Source of the DNA: JAQIBY01 sp046546095
GTDB taxonomy: Bacteria; Bacteroidota; Bacteroidia; Bacteroidales; ML635J-15
Length of the DNA: 34,377 nt
NCBI GenBank assembly: GCA_046546095.1
Contig: JBKGYK010000030.1
Location: forward strand, 1 to 34,377
Reading direction: 5' to 3'
Shown: piece after piece, positions 25,163 through 34,373 of the stretch
Layout of the letters: each line of letters starts with the position of its first letter
Position numbering within the stretch: position 1 is the stretch's first letter
Made by a program: the position numbers and the translations under genes
The notes under the pieces: generated by a model
What the model saw: only the letters and a program-made list of their open reading frames with translations
The model's database searches: none
Told to the model about the DNA's origin: nothing

Positions 25163-26872
25163 TTATTCCACAATGTTTTTGAAAGTCTGCTCTTCAAAGT
25201 AGTTGATAAATTCAACATCTTTAGCGGCATGTTCTTTCAGTGAAGCATCTTTTGTGCAGGCTGTACGCAGGTTATTGAACATAAGTTCTGTATCAGCTTT
25301 GCGAGCTCCGGCAACTGCCTTGATGTAATAATTCATAGCATGATCACTGTTATCTCCGCATTCTGCGAGGCGAACGGTTTCGTCATAGTTGCCATTGAGG
25401 AGATTGGCCAGTGCTGCATTGAAAGAGCAATCATCTCCGAAGAAAGAAACGGCTTTCTGATAATCGCCTTTTTTGATTTCAACAATACCCATATTGTAAG
25501 AAGCGGCATCAACACCGGTAGCAGATGTAAAATTCTGTTCAGCTTTTTCCACATCACCATTGATCAGAGCAATTGCACCGAGGTTGTTGTGAATGGTAGC
25601 ATTGGCTTTCGCAGCTTTGGCTTTTTCAAAAGCTGTAGCAGCAGCTTCCATGTTTTCCATATTGTACTGAGTAACACCTACATTGTTGTGACCTCTCCAG
25701 TCTTCGGGGTACTGGGTTGCAAATTCCTGATAAATGATAAGTTTTTGAGCATCATCATCAAAAAGAGTAGCAGAGTATAGCAGCTCTTCTTTTTTCAGGC
25801 TGTCAATATCATCGTTCACAAGGGCTTTGATTTCTTCATCGGAATGACCAATGAGAGTAACATTCACCTGCATTTCGGTACGACGCAGTTTGGGGTGGAT
25901 TTTTTCTTCCAGGGTTTCAAATACTTTGGTCATGTTCCTGTATTCTTTTTCTCTCTGCTGAGGATCAGAATGCATTTCAAGGACACGGAGAATCATATCT
26001 TTTTCTTCCAGATCTGATTGCTGTACGAGTTTTTTGAAACCTTCCCAGTCTTCTTTGGTTGCATGTTTGATAAAGAATTCTGTTTCATTCAGGTCTTCGA
26101 GGTCTTTGAATTTGCCATCAATGTATTTTTTGGCGACCTGTGTACGCTTTTCAGAGAGCTCATCATTGAAATCCGTTGGACCTTCAGGAGAAGCATATCC
26201 GTGTAGTTTCACATTGTCAAAGCGCTTTCTTTCATCTTCTTTAACAGTTGCGATGTATTCTTCCAGTTCATCGATTTCGTCTTTTCTTTTTTCGGAATAC
26301 TTCAGATTCGATCTGTTTTTATCAAAATTAAATTCAGCCATTTCGTGCACGGGCACATTTCTCTGGAAGTCATCTTCAGCAGCAACCACTTTGGGGTTGT
26401 TCATTACCAGATCCGGTGTAGCCACGATACCTTGTGCAATCACATAAGGCTCGAAATCTACGGCATCATCGCCTTTATTGGCAGTAATTCTTACTTCCAG
26501 GCGGCTTCTTAGCATTTCCTTTTTGTAATCCACTTTATCGGAATATGAGAAACTGCCGCCCTCCTTGAAGTTGATTGTGGTATTGTTACCTTCTACCTTT
26601 TCACCTTCGATTTTCACCGGGCTTAGGGGAGTTTCGCCACCTTCATAAACCCATACCGGGGTTACCAGTGCGGTAGCTTTTTTGTTGAAATATTTTTCAG
26701 GAATTTTACCTGAGACTGTTACAGCTACCTCACCTGCGTGCATTTCGGGCACTTCAGGTTCTACTGTGTAGTCTATTTCTTCGGCATTTTCTTTCATTTT
26801 TTTGAGGCTGGCACATCCTGATAAGAGTGCAATAACTGCCACAAGTGATAATGAGTAAACAAGCTTTTTCAT
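25163..26872 (-). CDS. OmpA-like / TPR lipoprotein
   Basis: The 569-residue lipoprotein has the signal MKKLVYSLSLVAVIALLSGC with acylated Cys20. Residues 40-160 form beta-rich repeats, including a segment with EVAVTVSGKIPEKYFNKKA. An OmpA-like domain starts near 178 (EFNFDKNRSNL) with HGYASPEG at 224-231 and the conserved Arg243. A helical region spans about 255-360, and TPR units (GHNNVGVTQYN, ANATIHNNLGAIAL) follow to about 520. The peptidoglycan-contacting Asp of OmpA is Ser in the GYASPEG variant. The domain order, OmpA-like before TPR, is opposite to the PorE-like genes. It stands alone between a bidirectional terminator and a good promoter. It is likely an abundant envelope protein; its function is unknown. 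Confidence 0.8.
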   Translation of the reverse strand: MKKLVYSLSLVAVIALLSGCASLKKMKENAEEIDYTVEPEVPEMHAGEVAVTVSGKIPEKYFNKKATALVTPVWVYEGGETPLSPVKIEGEKVEGNNTTINFKEGGSFSYSDKVDYKKEMLRSRLEVRITANKGDDAVDFEPYVIAQGIVATPDLVMNNPKVVAAEDDFQRNVPVHEMAEFNFDKNRSNLKYSEKRKDEIDELEEYIATVKEDERKRFDNVKLHGYASPEGPTDFNDELSEKRTQVAKKYIDGKFKDLEDLNETEFFIKHATKEDWEGFKKLVQQSDLEEKDMILRVLEMHSDPQQREKEYRNMTKVFETLEEKIHPKLRRTEMQVNVTLIGHSDEEIKALVNDDIDSLKKEELLYSATLFDDDAQKLIIYQEFATQYPEDWRGHNNVGVTQYNMENMEAAATAFEKAKAAKANATIHNNLGAIALINGDVEKAEQNFTSATGVDAASYNMGIVEIKKGDYQKAVSFFGDDCSFNAALANLLNGNYDETVRLAECGDNSDHAMNYYIKAVAGARKADTELMFNNLRTACTKDASLKEHAAKDVEFINYFEEQTFKNIVE

Positions 26873-26930
26873 AATTCAATTTTTGTTATGCGGTTAACAC
26901 TTTTGATTTGATTCTTTTAGTTATAATTTA

Positions 26931-26960
26931 CAAATTTAAGACTTTTTTCCATAAAACAAA
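26931..26960 (-). promoter_or_regulatory. Bacteroidota sigma-70-type promoter of the OmpA-like/TPR lipoprotein
   Basis: On the minus strand this is TTTG-N18-TAAATTTG, exact at both the -33 and -7 boxes. Predicted transcription begins near 26924, giving a leader of about 50 bases before the ATG at 26872. It is the best promoter match I found in the window. Confidence 0.7.
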
Positions 26961-26982
26961 GGCCGGAACGATAATAATTCAC

Positions 26983-27603
26983 TCATTTGGCTGATTTTTC
27001 CAGCATATTTTTTATCTGATTCACCAAATCATCAAAATCTTCATCATGTGCAACAAAATCATGATTCTCTGTATTCAGAATAAGTACGGGTATTTCCGGA
27101 TGTTGTCTAAAAAACGTAAAGTAACTGTTTTCTATGCTTTTCAGGTAATCAGGGGAGATGGACTTTTCATATCCTCTTCCCCGCATCCGAATATTTTCAA
27201 GCAGGCGATCCGGCGATTTATGCAGATAGACATAAAGATCCGGTTTTGTCAATCTCTGATAAATGATATTAAAGATATCCCGGTAGAGATTAAATTCTGC
27301 CTTACTGAGTGTGGATCGGGCAAATATCAATGATTTCATCAGAAAATAATCCGCCACCTTCCCATTGGAGAACATATCACGCTGATGCACCTCGTTATTG
27401 AGCTGATGAAAACGATCTGCCAAAAAAGACATTTCCACGGTGAATGCATACTTTTCAGGCTCAGCATAAAATTTCGGAAGGAAGGGGTTATCCTCAAACT
27501 CCTCATACACTGCCCGGTAATTAAATCTTTCGCAAAACTTATTCACGAAAGAAGTTTTCCCCGCACCAATATTTCCTTCTATGACAAGAAAATTAAAATC
27601 CAC
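26983..27603 (-). CDS. Deoxynucleoside kinase (dGK/dAK family)
   Basis: The 206-residue cytoplasmic enzyme should phosphorylate a deoxynucleoside in the salvage pathway. It has the P-loop GNIGAGKTS at 10-18, the VYEEFEDNPFL segment at 32-42 with the catalytic acidic residue, a FARS motif at 95-98 in the DRS/ERS position and the Arg-rich LID RMRGRGYEKS at 139-148. The start is GTG at 27603; no in-frame ATG lies close upstream, and the P-loop position fits. Exact substrate choice (dA, dG or dC) is not readable. It is flanked by gaps on both sides and appears to be a single-gene unit. Confidence 0.9.
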   Translation of the reverse strand: MDFNFLVIEGNIGAGKTSFVNKFCERFNYRAVYEEFEDNPFLPKFYAEPEKYAFTVEMSFLADRFHQLNNEVHQRDMFSNGKVADYFLMKSLIFARSTLSKAEFNLYRDIFNIIYQRLTKPDLYVYLHKSPDRLLENIRMRGRGYEKSISPDYLKSIENSYFTFFRQHPEIPVLILNTENHDFVAHDEDFDDLVNQIKNMLEKSAK

Positions 27604-27794
27604 AGTCCGAAAATAGGCAAAAGCATCTTAAAAAAAAGGCTGTTTTGTGGGATTTTATCAACAAACAATTAACGCCACAGAAATTGGCTTATTCAATCCG
27701 TCATTATCCTTTGTGATTTGCTTCGGATAATTTATCCATAACTGGCTATGCGCTTATTCTTTGGGGCTCGAGTATTTCAATTTCTTTCAGATTC
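27604..27794 (+). other. Gene-free gap with inverted repeats; possible small transcript
   Basis: No convincing open frame is seen. ATTATCC at 27703-27709 and GGATAAT at 27725-27731 form an inverted repeat, and a third TTATCC at 27732-27737 gives a competing hairpin with the second copy. The stretch leads into a plus-strand terminator at 27795-27830 although no plus-strand gene ends nearby. I do not recognise a known RNA family, and no exact plus-strand -7 box is present. Confidence 0.3.
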
Positions 27795-27830
27795 AAAAGC
27801 CATCTGCAGCTTAGCGGATGGCTTTTTTTT
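27795..27830 (+). terminator. Orphan plus-strand rho-independent terminator
   Basis: AAAAGCCATC pairs with GATGGCTTTT; a T.G wobble and two further pairs extend the stem, leaving a 6-base loop, and nine T residues follow at 27822-27830. The nearest plus-strand gene ends at 24960, so what it terminates is not obvious. On the minus strand it has only four T residues. Confidence 0.75.
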
Positions 27831-27839
27831 TGAAGGCAT

Positions 27840-27870
27840 AAAAAAACAGCCCCGGCGTTTACCAGGGCTG
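27840..27870 (-). terminator. Rho-independent terminator after the prolyl oligopeptidase gene
   Basis: CAGCCC at 27847-27852 pairs with GGGCTG at 27865-27870. After one mismatch GG/CC continues the stem around a 6-base loop. On the minus strand the hairpin is followed by seven T residues. It lies about 20 bases beyond the stop codon of the gene ending at 27892. Confidence 0.85.
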
Positions 27871-27891
27871 AACTATTAAAACAAAACAGTT

Positions 27892-30021
27892 TTATTCATA
27901 AGTTGGTTTGATATCCATATTATCAAAAATGAATGCATATACATCCGCGTATTCATCAATGATTTTTTCTGTGGGTTTTCCTGCTCCATGCCCGGCTTTG
28001 GTTTCGATACGAATCATGACAGGATTTTCACCTTTGTATTTTTCCTGAAGGGTAGCTATATATTTGAATGAATGCGCAGGCACTACCCTGTCATCATGGT
28101 CAGCTGTTTTCACCAGGACAGCAGGATAATCCTTATCTTCAGATATATTGTGCAAAGGAGAATAACCGTAGAGGTATGAAAACATTTCCTCACTATCTGA
28201 GCTGGTTCCGTAATCGCTTGCCCAGTATTTACCGATGGTAAACAAATGATAGCGCAACATGTCCATCACCCCGACAGAAGGGACAGCCACTTCAAAAAGT
28301 TCCGGGCGCTGATTTATCGCGGCGCCTACCAGCAAACCACCATTGGAGCCGCCCATTATGCCAAGTTTATCGGAATTTGTGTAATCTTCATCAATCAGGT
28401 ACTCAGCAGCTGCAATGAAATCGTCAAACACATTTTGCTTGTTGAGTTTGGTTCCGGACTTGTGCCAGTCTTCACCATATTCACCGCCGCCACGCAGGTT
28501 GGCCATAGCATATACACCGCCTTGCTCAAGCCACAGAAGACGTGTAACGGAGAAGGAAGGTGTGAGACTGATGTTGAAGCCACCATATCCGTAAAGGATG
28601 GCAGGATTGCTGCCGTCAAGTTCAATGCCTTTTTTATGCACAATAAACATGGGGATTTCGGTACCGTCTTTGCTTTCATAAAAAACCTGTTTGGTTTCAT
28701 ATGCAGAGGGATCAAAATCAATGCTGGACTCCTGATACAATTCAGATGTATTATCTCCGATATTGTATTTATATACGGTAGATGGTGTTGTGAAGGATGT
28801 TACGGTATAAAATGTAAACTCATCATCTTTTTCACCGCCAAAGCCGCCAACAGTTCCAAGCACCGGGATATCCACATCATAGAGGTATTCACCTTTCATA
28901 TCAAATACCTGAACAACAGAATGAGCATCTTTCATATAACGGGCAATAATTTTTCCTCCGATGGGTGAAACAGACCTCAGCACATAATCTTTTTCTTCAA
29001 TGACTGTTTCCCAGTTTTCCCGTTCAGGATTTTCAGGATCGATGGCAATCAAACGATATTTGGGTGCATCATCATTGGTCATCACATAAAGTTTACTGTC
29101 AATATGGTCAATCACCCAGTAATCGTTATCAAAATCCGTTACGATTTTTGTAACATCATCCTGCCCGCTATCAAGGTCTTTAATGTAAAGTGCGTTTCCT
29201 GAAGTGGATTTTGTCACAGAGATGCTCAGGTATTTATTGTCATCGGTTGTACCGGTACTATAGCTCCATTCGGGATTGTCCTTATCTTCATATACCAGTC
29301 TATCCTCTGCCTGTTCATCACCGATTTTGTGATAATACACCTTATTGTTTTCATTCATGCCGGAGAGTTCCTCGCCTTTCCGGGGCTCCGGATATCTGCT
29401 GTAAAAGAATCCGTCACCATACCATGAAACTCCTGAGAACTTAATCCAGTGGAGTTCATCTTCAAGGTCATCGCCGGTTTCAATTTCTTTTACATAGTAT
29501 TCTTTCCAGTCGCTGCCACTGCGGGAAATCCCGTAAGCCAGGTATTTGCCGTCATCTGAAACGGAAGTACCTGCAAGAGCAACTGTTCCGTCATCGGATA
29601 ATTTGTTCGGATCCAGCAATTCACGGGCTTCATCATCTAAGTCTTCTTTATAGTACAAAACTGATTGATTCTGAAGTCCGTCATTTTTATAAAAAAAGTA
29701 ATAGTCTCCTTTGTGATAAGGAGCCGATATTTTGGGGTAATCCCATATTTCTTTGAGTCTGTCCCTGATATCATCTCTGAAGGCAATATCATTGAGATAG
29801 CTAAAAGTGACTTTGTTTTGTGCTTTTACCCATGCTTCTGTTTCTGCGGAAGTATCATTTTCCAGCCACCGGTATGGATCGGTAACGGTTGTACCAAAAT
29901 AATCATCAGAAACATCCTGCTTTCTGGTCTCAGGATATTCCCAGTCTTTCTTTTGATCATCATCGTTGTTACAGGCTGCCATGCCCAGCAAAACGAATAA
30001 GGGGAATACAATTTTTTTCAT
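27892..30021 (-). CDS. Prolyl oligopeptidase family serine peptidase, lipoprotein
   Basis: From the ATG at 30021, 709 residues. The lipoprotein signal MKKIVFPLFVLLGMAAC has acylated Cys17, followed by an Asn/Asp-rich spacer. An N-terminal prolyl-oligopeptidase segment (YRWLEND) and a seven-bladed propeller at about 90-435 precede the alpha/beta-hydrolase domain. The catalytic triad is visible: Ser559 in GGSNGG, Asp643 in HDDRV and His678 in GHG. It should cleave short peptides after proline in the periplasm or at the membrane surface. An upstream in-frame start at 30117 would bury the signal peptide and cross the -7 box, so it is rejected. The gene is flanked by its own terminator and a promoter candidate, so it is a single-gene unit. 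Confidence 0.93.
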   Translation of the reverse strand: MKKIVFPLFVLLGMAACNNDDDQKKDWEYPETRKQDVSDDYFGTTVTDPYRWLENDTSAETEAWVKAQNKVTFSYLNDIAFRDDIRDRLKEIWDYPKISAPYHKGDYYFFYKNDGLQNQSVLYYKEDLDDEARELLDPNKLSDDGTVALAGTSVSDDGKYLAYGISRSGSDWKEYYVKEIETGDDLEDELHWIKFSGVSWYGDGFFYSRYPEPRKGEELSGMNENNKVYYHKIGDEQAEDRLVYEDKDNPEWSYSTGTTDDNKYLSISVTKSTSGNALYIKDLDSGQDDVTKIVTDFDNDYWVIDHIDSKLYVMTNDDAPKYRLIAIDPENPERENWETVIEEKDYVLRSVSPIGGKIIARYMKDAHSVVQVFDMKGEYLYDVDIPVLGTVGGFGGEKDDEFTFYTVTSFTTPSTVYKYNIGDNTSELYQESSIDFDPSAYETKQVFYESKDGTEIPMFIVHKKGIELDGSNPAILYGYGGFNISLTPSFSVTRLLWLEQGGVYAMANLRGGGEYGEDWHKSGTKLNKQNVFDDFIAAAEYLIDEDYTNSDKLGIMGGSNGGLLVGAAINQRPELFEVAVPSVGVMDMLRYHLFTIGKYWASDYGTSSDSEEMFSYLYGYSPLHNISEDKDYPAVLVKTADHDDRVVPAHSFKYIATLQEKYKGENPVMIRIETKAGHGAGKPTEKIIDEYADVYAFIFDNMDIKPTYE

Positions 30022-30041
30022 ATAGCTATCATTTAGATTAT

Positions 30042-30049
30042 CAAAAATA
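30042..30049 (-). promoter_or_regulatory. -7 box TATTTTTG of the prolyl oligopeptidase gene
   Basis: An exact TAnnTTTG match on the minus strand lies 20 bases before the ATG at 30021. No clear TTTG is at the -33 position. It supports the downstream start codon over the one at 30117. Confidence 0.4.
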
Positions 30050-30149
30050 ACAAATTCATCCGGATTCATGCATGTGCTTAACAGTATTTTAACAGAGGAT
30101 GCGAGATAATTGCACAATCATTCAAAGTATCTGAGATATCTGGTTATTG

Positions 30150-32882
30150 TCAGCCGGCAAATGTTTTTCTGAGGTATTTGTACAATTCACCAAATCCAAA
30201 TACCAATGAAGACAAGGCGGTAATGATAAGCATCTCATTCCAGGGGATGTCTTTGAAATGGAATATGTGCTGCATAAAGGGCAGTTTAATGGCAGCAAAC
30301 TGTAATAGTACAGAAGCCCCAAAAGCAGCGATCAGCCACCTGTTTTTAAAGAATCCAATGCTAAAGGCTGAATGACGCAGAGACCTCATATTGAAAGCAT
30401 TGAACACCTGAGTCATGGCAACCACAAGAAATACACCGGTTCGGGCTTTTTCAATTCCATCTCCGATATAATAATTGTACACAAACATTGCCAAAGTCAC
30501 CATTACCGGTACGATAATAAGCAGGTACGGGATAATTTCCTTATTAAGAATGGGTTCACCTTTTTTCATGGGTTTGCGGTCCATCATTGAACCATGCCCC
30601 GGTTCTGCAGCCAGGGAGATATCCATAACCCCATCTGTTACCAGGTTGATCCAGAGGATTTGTGTTGCTATCAGCGGGTAATTAAAGCCTATGGCAAGGG
30701 CAGTAATCAAGGTAAAGGTTGAAGCAAAATTGGTGGTTACAAGGAAAAAGCTGGCCTGGCGGACATTTCTGAATACAATCCTTCCTTCCCGGATAGCATT
30801 GACAATGCTGGCAAAATTATCATCCGACAGGACAATTTCTGCGGCATCACGGGCGACATCGGTGCCACCTTTTCCCATGGCCATTCCCACATCTGCCACT
30901 TTGAGTGCAGGCGCATCATTCACACCATCACCAGTCATACCAATCAGGAAATTTTTGCTTTGCAGGGCTTTGCCGATCCTGAGCTTTGTTTCCGGACTTA
31001 CCCTGGCAAAGACATTTGTACAATCCAGGTACTTTTTCAGTGTTTCATCATCCACATCCAGTTCTTTTTCCTCCAGTGCAATGGGGCAATCTGACTTTTC
31101 TTCATCTCCGGCTTGAATGATACCGACTTTTCTTGCAATGGCAACTGCTGTTTGTTTATGATCGCCTGTGGCCATGATCACTCTGATACCTGCAGCTCTG
31201 CATTCCTCAATTGCCTGTTCAACCTCGGGACGTTCCGGATCAGTGATGCCAAAGAGTGAGACAAAAGTTAACTGTGTGGCATCCTCAACATTCACTTCTT
31301 TCTGATCTGCTTTTGCCGGTTTATATGCAGCAGCAATGACACGCATGGCCTGTCTGCTAAGCTCTGCGATATCTTCCCTGATTTCTTTGGATTTCTCTTC
31401 GGACATTTTTTTGGTCTGATCCCCGGCAAGGTAAGCAGATGATATTTCCAGTATCTTTTCCGGTGCTCCTGTAAAGACCATTTCTTTATTGCCATCCTGA
31501 TCTTCAAGCAAACTGGCACGAAATTTTTGTTCAGAATTGAATGGCAGATCATCTGTTTTTTTAAGATTTCCAAATGCTTCCGTTTGTGTAATTCCGGCTT
31601 TTCTGGCAAGCACAAGCAAGGCTACTTCCGTGGGGTCACCCGAAACTTCCGAATCGCCCCCATCTGCTTTACGGGGCTTCCCTACGCTGGCATCATGACA
31701 ATGTGCTGCAATACTTAATGCTTTCCCCAGAATTTTGTTATCCTGAATTTTGACATTTTTTTTGTCTTTTTTTATTGCTCCTTTCAGTTCATATCCATCA
31801 CCTGTGACATCATAATCCAAACCATCCGGCAGGACTATTTTCCTCACAGTCAAAATACTGGTAGTGATGGTTCCAGTCTTATCCGATATAATCATATTAA
31901 TAGATCCTGCCGTTTCAGTGGCCGTGAACTCCCTGATGATGGCATTTTGTTTAGCCATACGGTTGGCTCCGATGGCCAGGACAATGGACAATACAGCGGG
32001 CAAGCCTTCGGGTACAGAAGAAACCAGGGTTGCAATGGTGACCAGCAGCACCTCATTAAAATCAAAATCACGCACAAAATACCCAAGAACAAAAACAATA
32101 CTGGCGGTTGAAATGGCAATTCCTGCCATTATTTTTGCCAACCGGGCAGTTTTTTTTCGGTATTCGCTGCGTTCTTGCTCAACATCCTGCAGTGACTCTG
32201 CGATTTTGCCCAGCTCAGTATTTTCTCCAATGGCTGTAACCACAGCTTTACAACCTCCCCGGGATACATGTGTGCCTTTGAATACCATGTTTTTCCTGTC
32301 CGGCAGCGATGTTTCTTTTTCCAGGCTGTCACTTGTTTTACTAACAGGAACAGATTCTCCGGTAAGGGAAGACTCTTCCACCTGAAGGTTTTTTTGCTCA
32401 ATAATCCGGGCATCCGCCGGTACAGAATCACCCTCATTCAGTTCAATGACATCACCGGGCACAAGACGGGCGGCCAGGATGGTTTGTGGCTCACCTGAAC
32501 GCAGCGCCACGGCCTCAAGTTTAATCATTTTTTTCAGGGCATCCACAGCCTTTTCCGCTCTGTACTCCTGCAAAAATCCAATTGTGGCATTAACCAAAAT
32601 CACCCCAATGATGACATACACATCCACCATGCTGCCTGACAACCAGGATATGATGGCAGCAATCGCAAGTATTAAGATTAAAAAATCCTTGAACTGCTTA
32701 ATAATCAGTTGCAAAATGCTGGTTTGATTTTTCTCGGGCAATTTATTGGGCCCGTACTTCTCTTCCCTTTTTTCTGCTTCCTGCTCATCCAGCCCATCTT
32801 TATCCGTTTTCAGACGCTGCATTGCCTCGTCAGCTGAGTAGCCGTGATAGGGAGATTTCTGATTAATATATTCCTGTGCCAT
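30150..32882 (-). CDS. P2-type cation-transporting ATPase (Ca2+-ATPase-like)
   Basis: The 910-residue inner-membrane pump shows the cation ATPase N-domain, the actuator TGES at 174-177, PEGLP in TM4 at 291-295, the phosphorylated Asp334 in DKTGT, TGDGVNDAP at 650-658, and NLVTD in TM6 at 746-750, with about ten membrane segments in all. Site II ligands of SERCA (TM4 Glu, TM6 Asn and Asp) are kept. For site I, the TM5 Glu is Ser721 (NFAS) and the TM8 Glu is absent, suggesting one ion per cycle. Two nucleotide-region deviations are also seen: TGAPE at 471-475 instead of KGAPE, and DKTGTITTS instead of DKTGTLTxN. Ca2+ export is likely but Mn2+ or another cation is possible. It ends 128 bp before the prolyl oligopeptidase start. 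Confidence 0.9.
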   Translation of the reverse strand: MAQEYINQKSPYHGYSADEAMQRLKTDKDGLDEQEAEKREEKYGPNKLPEKNQTSILQLIIKQFKDFLILILAIAAIISWLSGSMVDVYVIIGVILVNATIGFLQEYRAEKAVDALKKMIKLEAVALRSGEPQTILAARLVPGDVIELNEGDSVPADARIIEQKNLQVEESSLTGESVPVSKTSDSLEKETSLPDRKNMVFKGTHVSRGGCKAVVTAIGENTELGKIAESLQDVEQERSEYRKKTARLAKIMAGIAISTASIVFVLGYFVRDFDFNEVLLVTIATLVSSVPEGLPAVLSIVLAIGANRMAKQNAIIREFTATETAGSINMIISDKTGTITTSILTVRKIVLPDGLDYDVTGDGYELKGAIKKDKKNVKIQDNKILGKALSIAAHCHDASVGKPRKADGGDSEVSGDPTEVALLVLARKAGITQTEAFGNLKKTDDLPFNSEQKFRASLLEDQDGNKEMVFTGAPEKILEISSAYLAGDQTKKMSEEKSKEIREDIAELSRQAMRVIAAAYKPAKADQKEVNVEDATQLTFVSLFGITDPERPEVEQAIEECRAAGIRVIMATGDHKQTAVAIARKVGIIQAGDEEKSDCPIALEEKELDVDDETLKKYLDCTNVFARVSPETKLRIGKALQSKNFLIGMTGDGVNDAPALKVADVGMAMGKGGTDVARDAAEIVLSDDNFASIVNAIREGRIVFRNVRQASFFLVTTNFASTFTLITALAIGFNYPLIATQILWINLVTDGVMDISLAAEPGHGSMMDRKPMKKGEPILNKEIIPYLLIIVPVMVTLAMFVYNYYIGDGIEKARTGVFLVVAMTQVFNAFNMRSLRHSAFSIGFFKNRWLIAAFGASVLLQFAAIKLPFMQHIFHFKDIPWNEMLIITALSSLVFGFGELYKYLRKTFAG

Positions 32883-33236
32883 TTTACAATTTTTATCTTT
32901 GTCATCAAATCTGACACTTTATATACAAACTCAACCACCCTTTTTGTTCATTGTAAAATCGAAACTGATACAATCTGCATCAATATCAGGCAATCAACCT
33001 GTCTTTTTCATGTTCATTCCCTTATGACAACACTGATCTGGTGATTTTCCATCACACTAATAAACAGACACTTAAAGCATAGCGGTTTTCTATCAGGTAA
33101 AATTGCATGATATTCCCGGCTGACAAATATACTTGCCGATGCTTCTCATTCATTATGGACAGCCAGGCTGCTTTTTTCCGTGTCTGAAAAGACTCCCGGC
33201 AAACAGACCTGATCCAAAAAGAGGATAGAACAAGCA
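32883..33236. other. 354-bp intergenic region without a recognised gene
   Basis: The stretch between the cation ATPase start and the AraC-type regulator stop holds no convincing coding frame; a 61-codon minus-strand frame at 33052-33237 has no family features. A minus-strand TATATTTG box at 33124-33131 could be a promoter with a long leader to the ATPase, but has no -33 partner. No terminator hairpin was found. Confidence 0.5.
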
Positions 33237-34373
33237 TTATTGATCAGATTTTACTTCCCGATAATACTCACCGGGGGTGTGACCGGTTGCATTTTTAAAT
33301 ACACGGTTAAAGGTTGCTTTTGAATTAAATCCGGCATCGTAAGCCATACCCATGATGGTATAATTGTTGTTTTCCTTATCCCGGCAGGCAGATTTGAAAG
33401 CCTCTATCCGGTAATAATTCACGAAATCAAAGAAATTCCTGTTCAGTTTTGAATTGATGATCCGGCTGAGATAATCTGAATTTACGCCAAGTTGTCTGCT
33501 AAGTGAGGCAATGGTAAGATCAGGTTCAAGCCATGGCTTTTCTTTCTGCATATATTCCAGCAATTGCTGTACAAATCGTTCTTCCTGAGACTCTGGCTTA
33601 TCTTTTGGTGAAGGTGTCGGCTTATTTTGCTCCAAATTATTCCTGACAGATGTTTCGGCAAAGATATCTCCATGTCTGATGCCCTGAAAACCTATGAGGA
33701 TGTTGAACAAGGCAGCCACTGAAAAACCCATAAGCTGCAGATTATGGTAATCAAACAAATGGAAAATTGCATCAGCGATGTATATCAGAGAGATGACGGC
33801 ATAAAATACAATTGCATAAATCAACAAAATCCGCAGCCAGCTAAGCCTGAGTTTCTGAATATCCGAAAAATATGATTTCAGTTTTTTCTTGTAGTTGCGG
33901 ATAAGTACAAGCCCCCAGATGTAATAAGCCTGACTTACCAGGGCGATCATTCCCACCACTACATAAAACACCGGATCTTTGGAAATGAGATTTTGCTGCT
34001 CCATGGCAATTTTGTCATCAACAGGCAAACTGAAATATCCGATTGTCATCATGGCCACAACCAGTACAAAAGGAACAAAATGAAACAACCACCATGGCCG
34101 GAAACTCATCTTTTTCGTTGTCAGCGATTTGATATAGAACCACAAACAGGGACCGTGCAGCAGAATAAGCGGAGTAGACAGGCCCAGCAAGGCGGGCAGC
34201 GGATAATTGTTTTGACGGTTATAAAAATCAAACCAGGCAAGGAGGATTGTCAGCCCGATGATCACAAAAAAGGCGGCCAGAATTTTATCAGACAGATGTT
34301 TTTCCTTCCGCACCATCAACAGGAGCGCAAGGAAGCAGGCAAAAGCCACACCGATTAGCAGGATAATATCCAT
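33237..34373 (-). CDS. Membrane-anchored AraC-family transcriptional regulator
   Basis: The 378-residue protein has about seven predicted membrane helices in residues 1-240 (for example MDIILLIGVAFACFLALLL, ILAAFFVIIGLTILLAW and LLIYAIVFYAVISLIYIA). A Pro/Lys/Glu-rich linker spans about 250-270, and a C-terminal AraC/XylS DNA-binding domain lies at about 275-375: LTIASLSRQLGVNSDYLSRIIN is the first helix-turn-helix and GMAYDAGFNSKATFNRVFK the second, ending in TPGEYYR. This layout is common in Bacteroidota and suggests signal sensing at the inner membrane. The ATG lies 4 bases from the right edge, so the start is plausible but upstream sequence is missing. Its target genes are not visible. 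Confidence 0.88.
   Translation of the reverse strand: MDIILLIGVAFACFLALLLMVRKEKHLSDKILAAFFVIIGLTILLAWFDFYNRQNNYPLPALLGLSTPLILLHGPCLWFYIKSLTTKKMSFRPWWLFHFVPFVLVVAMMTIGYFSLPVDDKIAMEQQNLISKDPVFYVVVGMIALVSQAYYIWGLVLIRNYKKKLKSYFSDIQKLRLSWLRILLIYAIVFYAVISLIYIADAIFHLFDYHNLQLMGFSVAALFNILIGFQGIRHGDIFAETSVRNNLEQNKPTPSPKDKPESQEERFVQQLLEYMQKEKPWLEPDLTIASLSRQLGVNSDYLSRIINSKLNRNFFDFVNYYRIEAFKSACRDKENNNYTIMGMAYDAGFNSKATFNRVFKNATGHTPGEYYREVKSDQ

Noticed and set aside
30022..30117. Longer start for the prolyl oligopeptidase
   Set aside because: The added 32 residues precede a perfect lipoprotein signal, and the -7 box at 30042-30049 is inside them.
32894..32901. Plus-strand TATCTTTG as a promoter in the 33-kb gap
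   Set aside because: No plus-strand gene or terminator follows, and a six-base consensus is expected to occur by chance several times in this much AT-rich DNA.
33052..33237. Small minus-strand frame of 61 codons after the AraC-type gene
   Set aside because: It has no recognisable domain and biased composition, and its first codon overlaps the regulator's stop codon.
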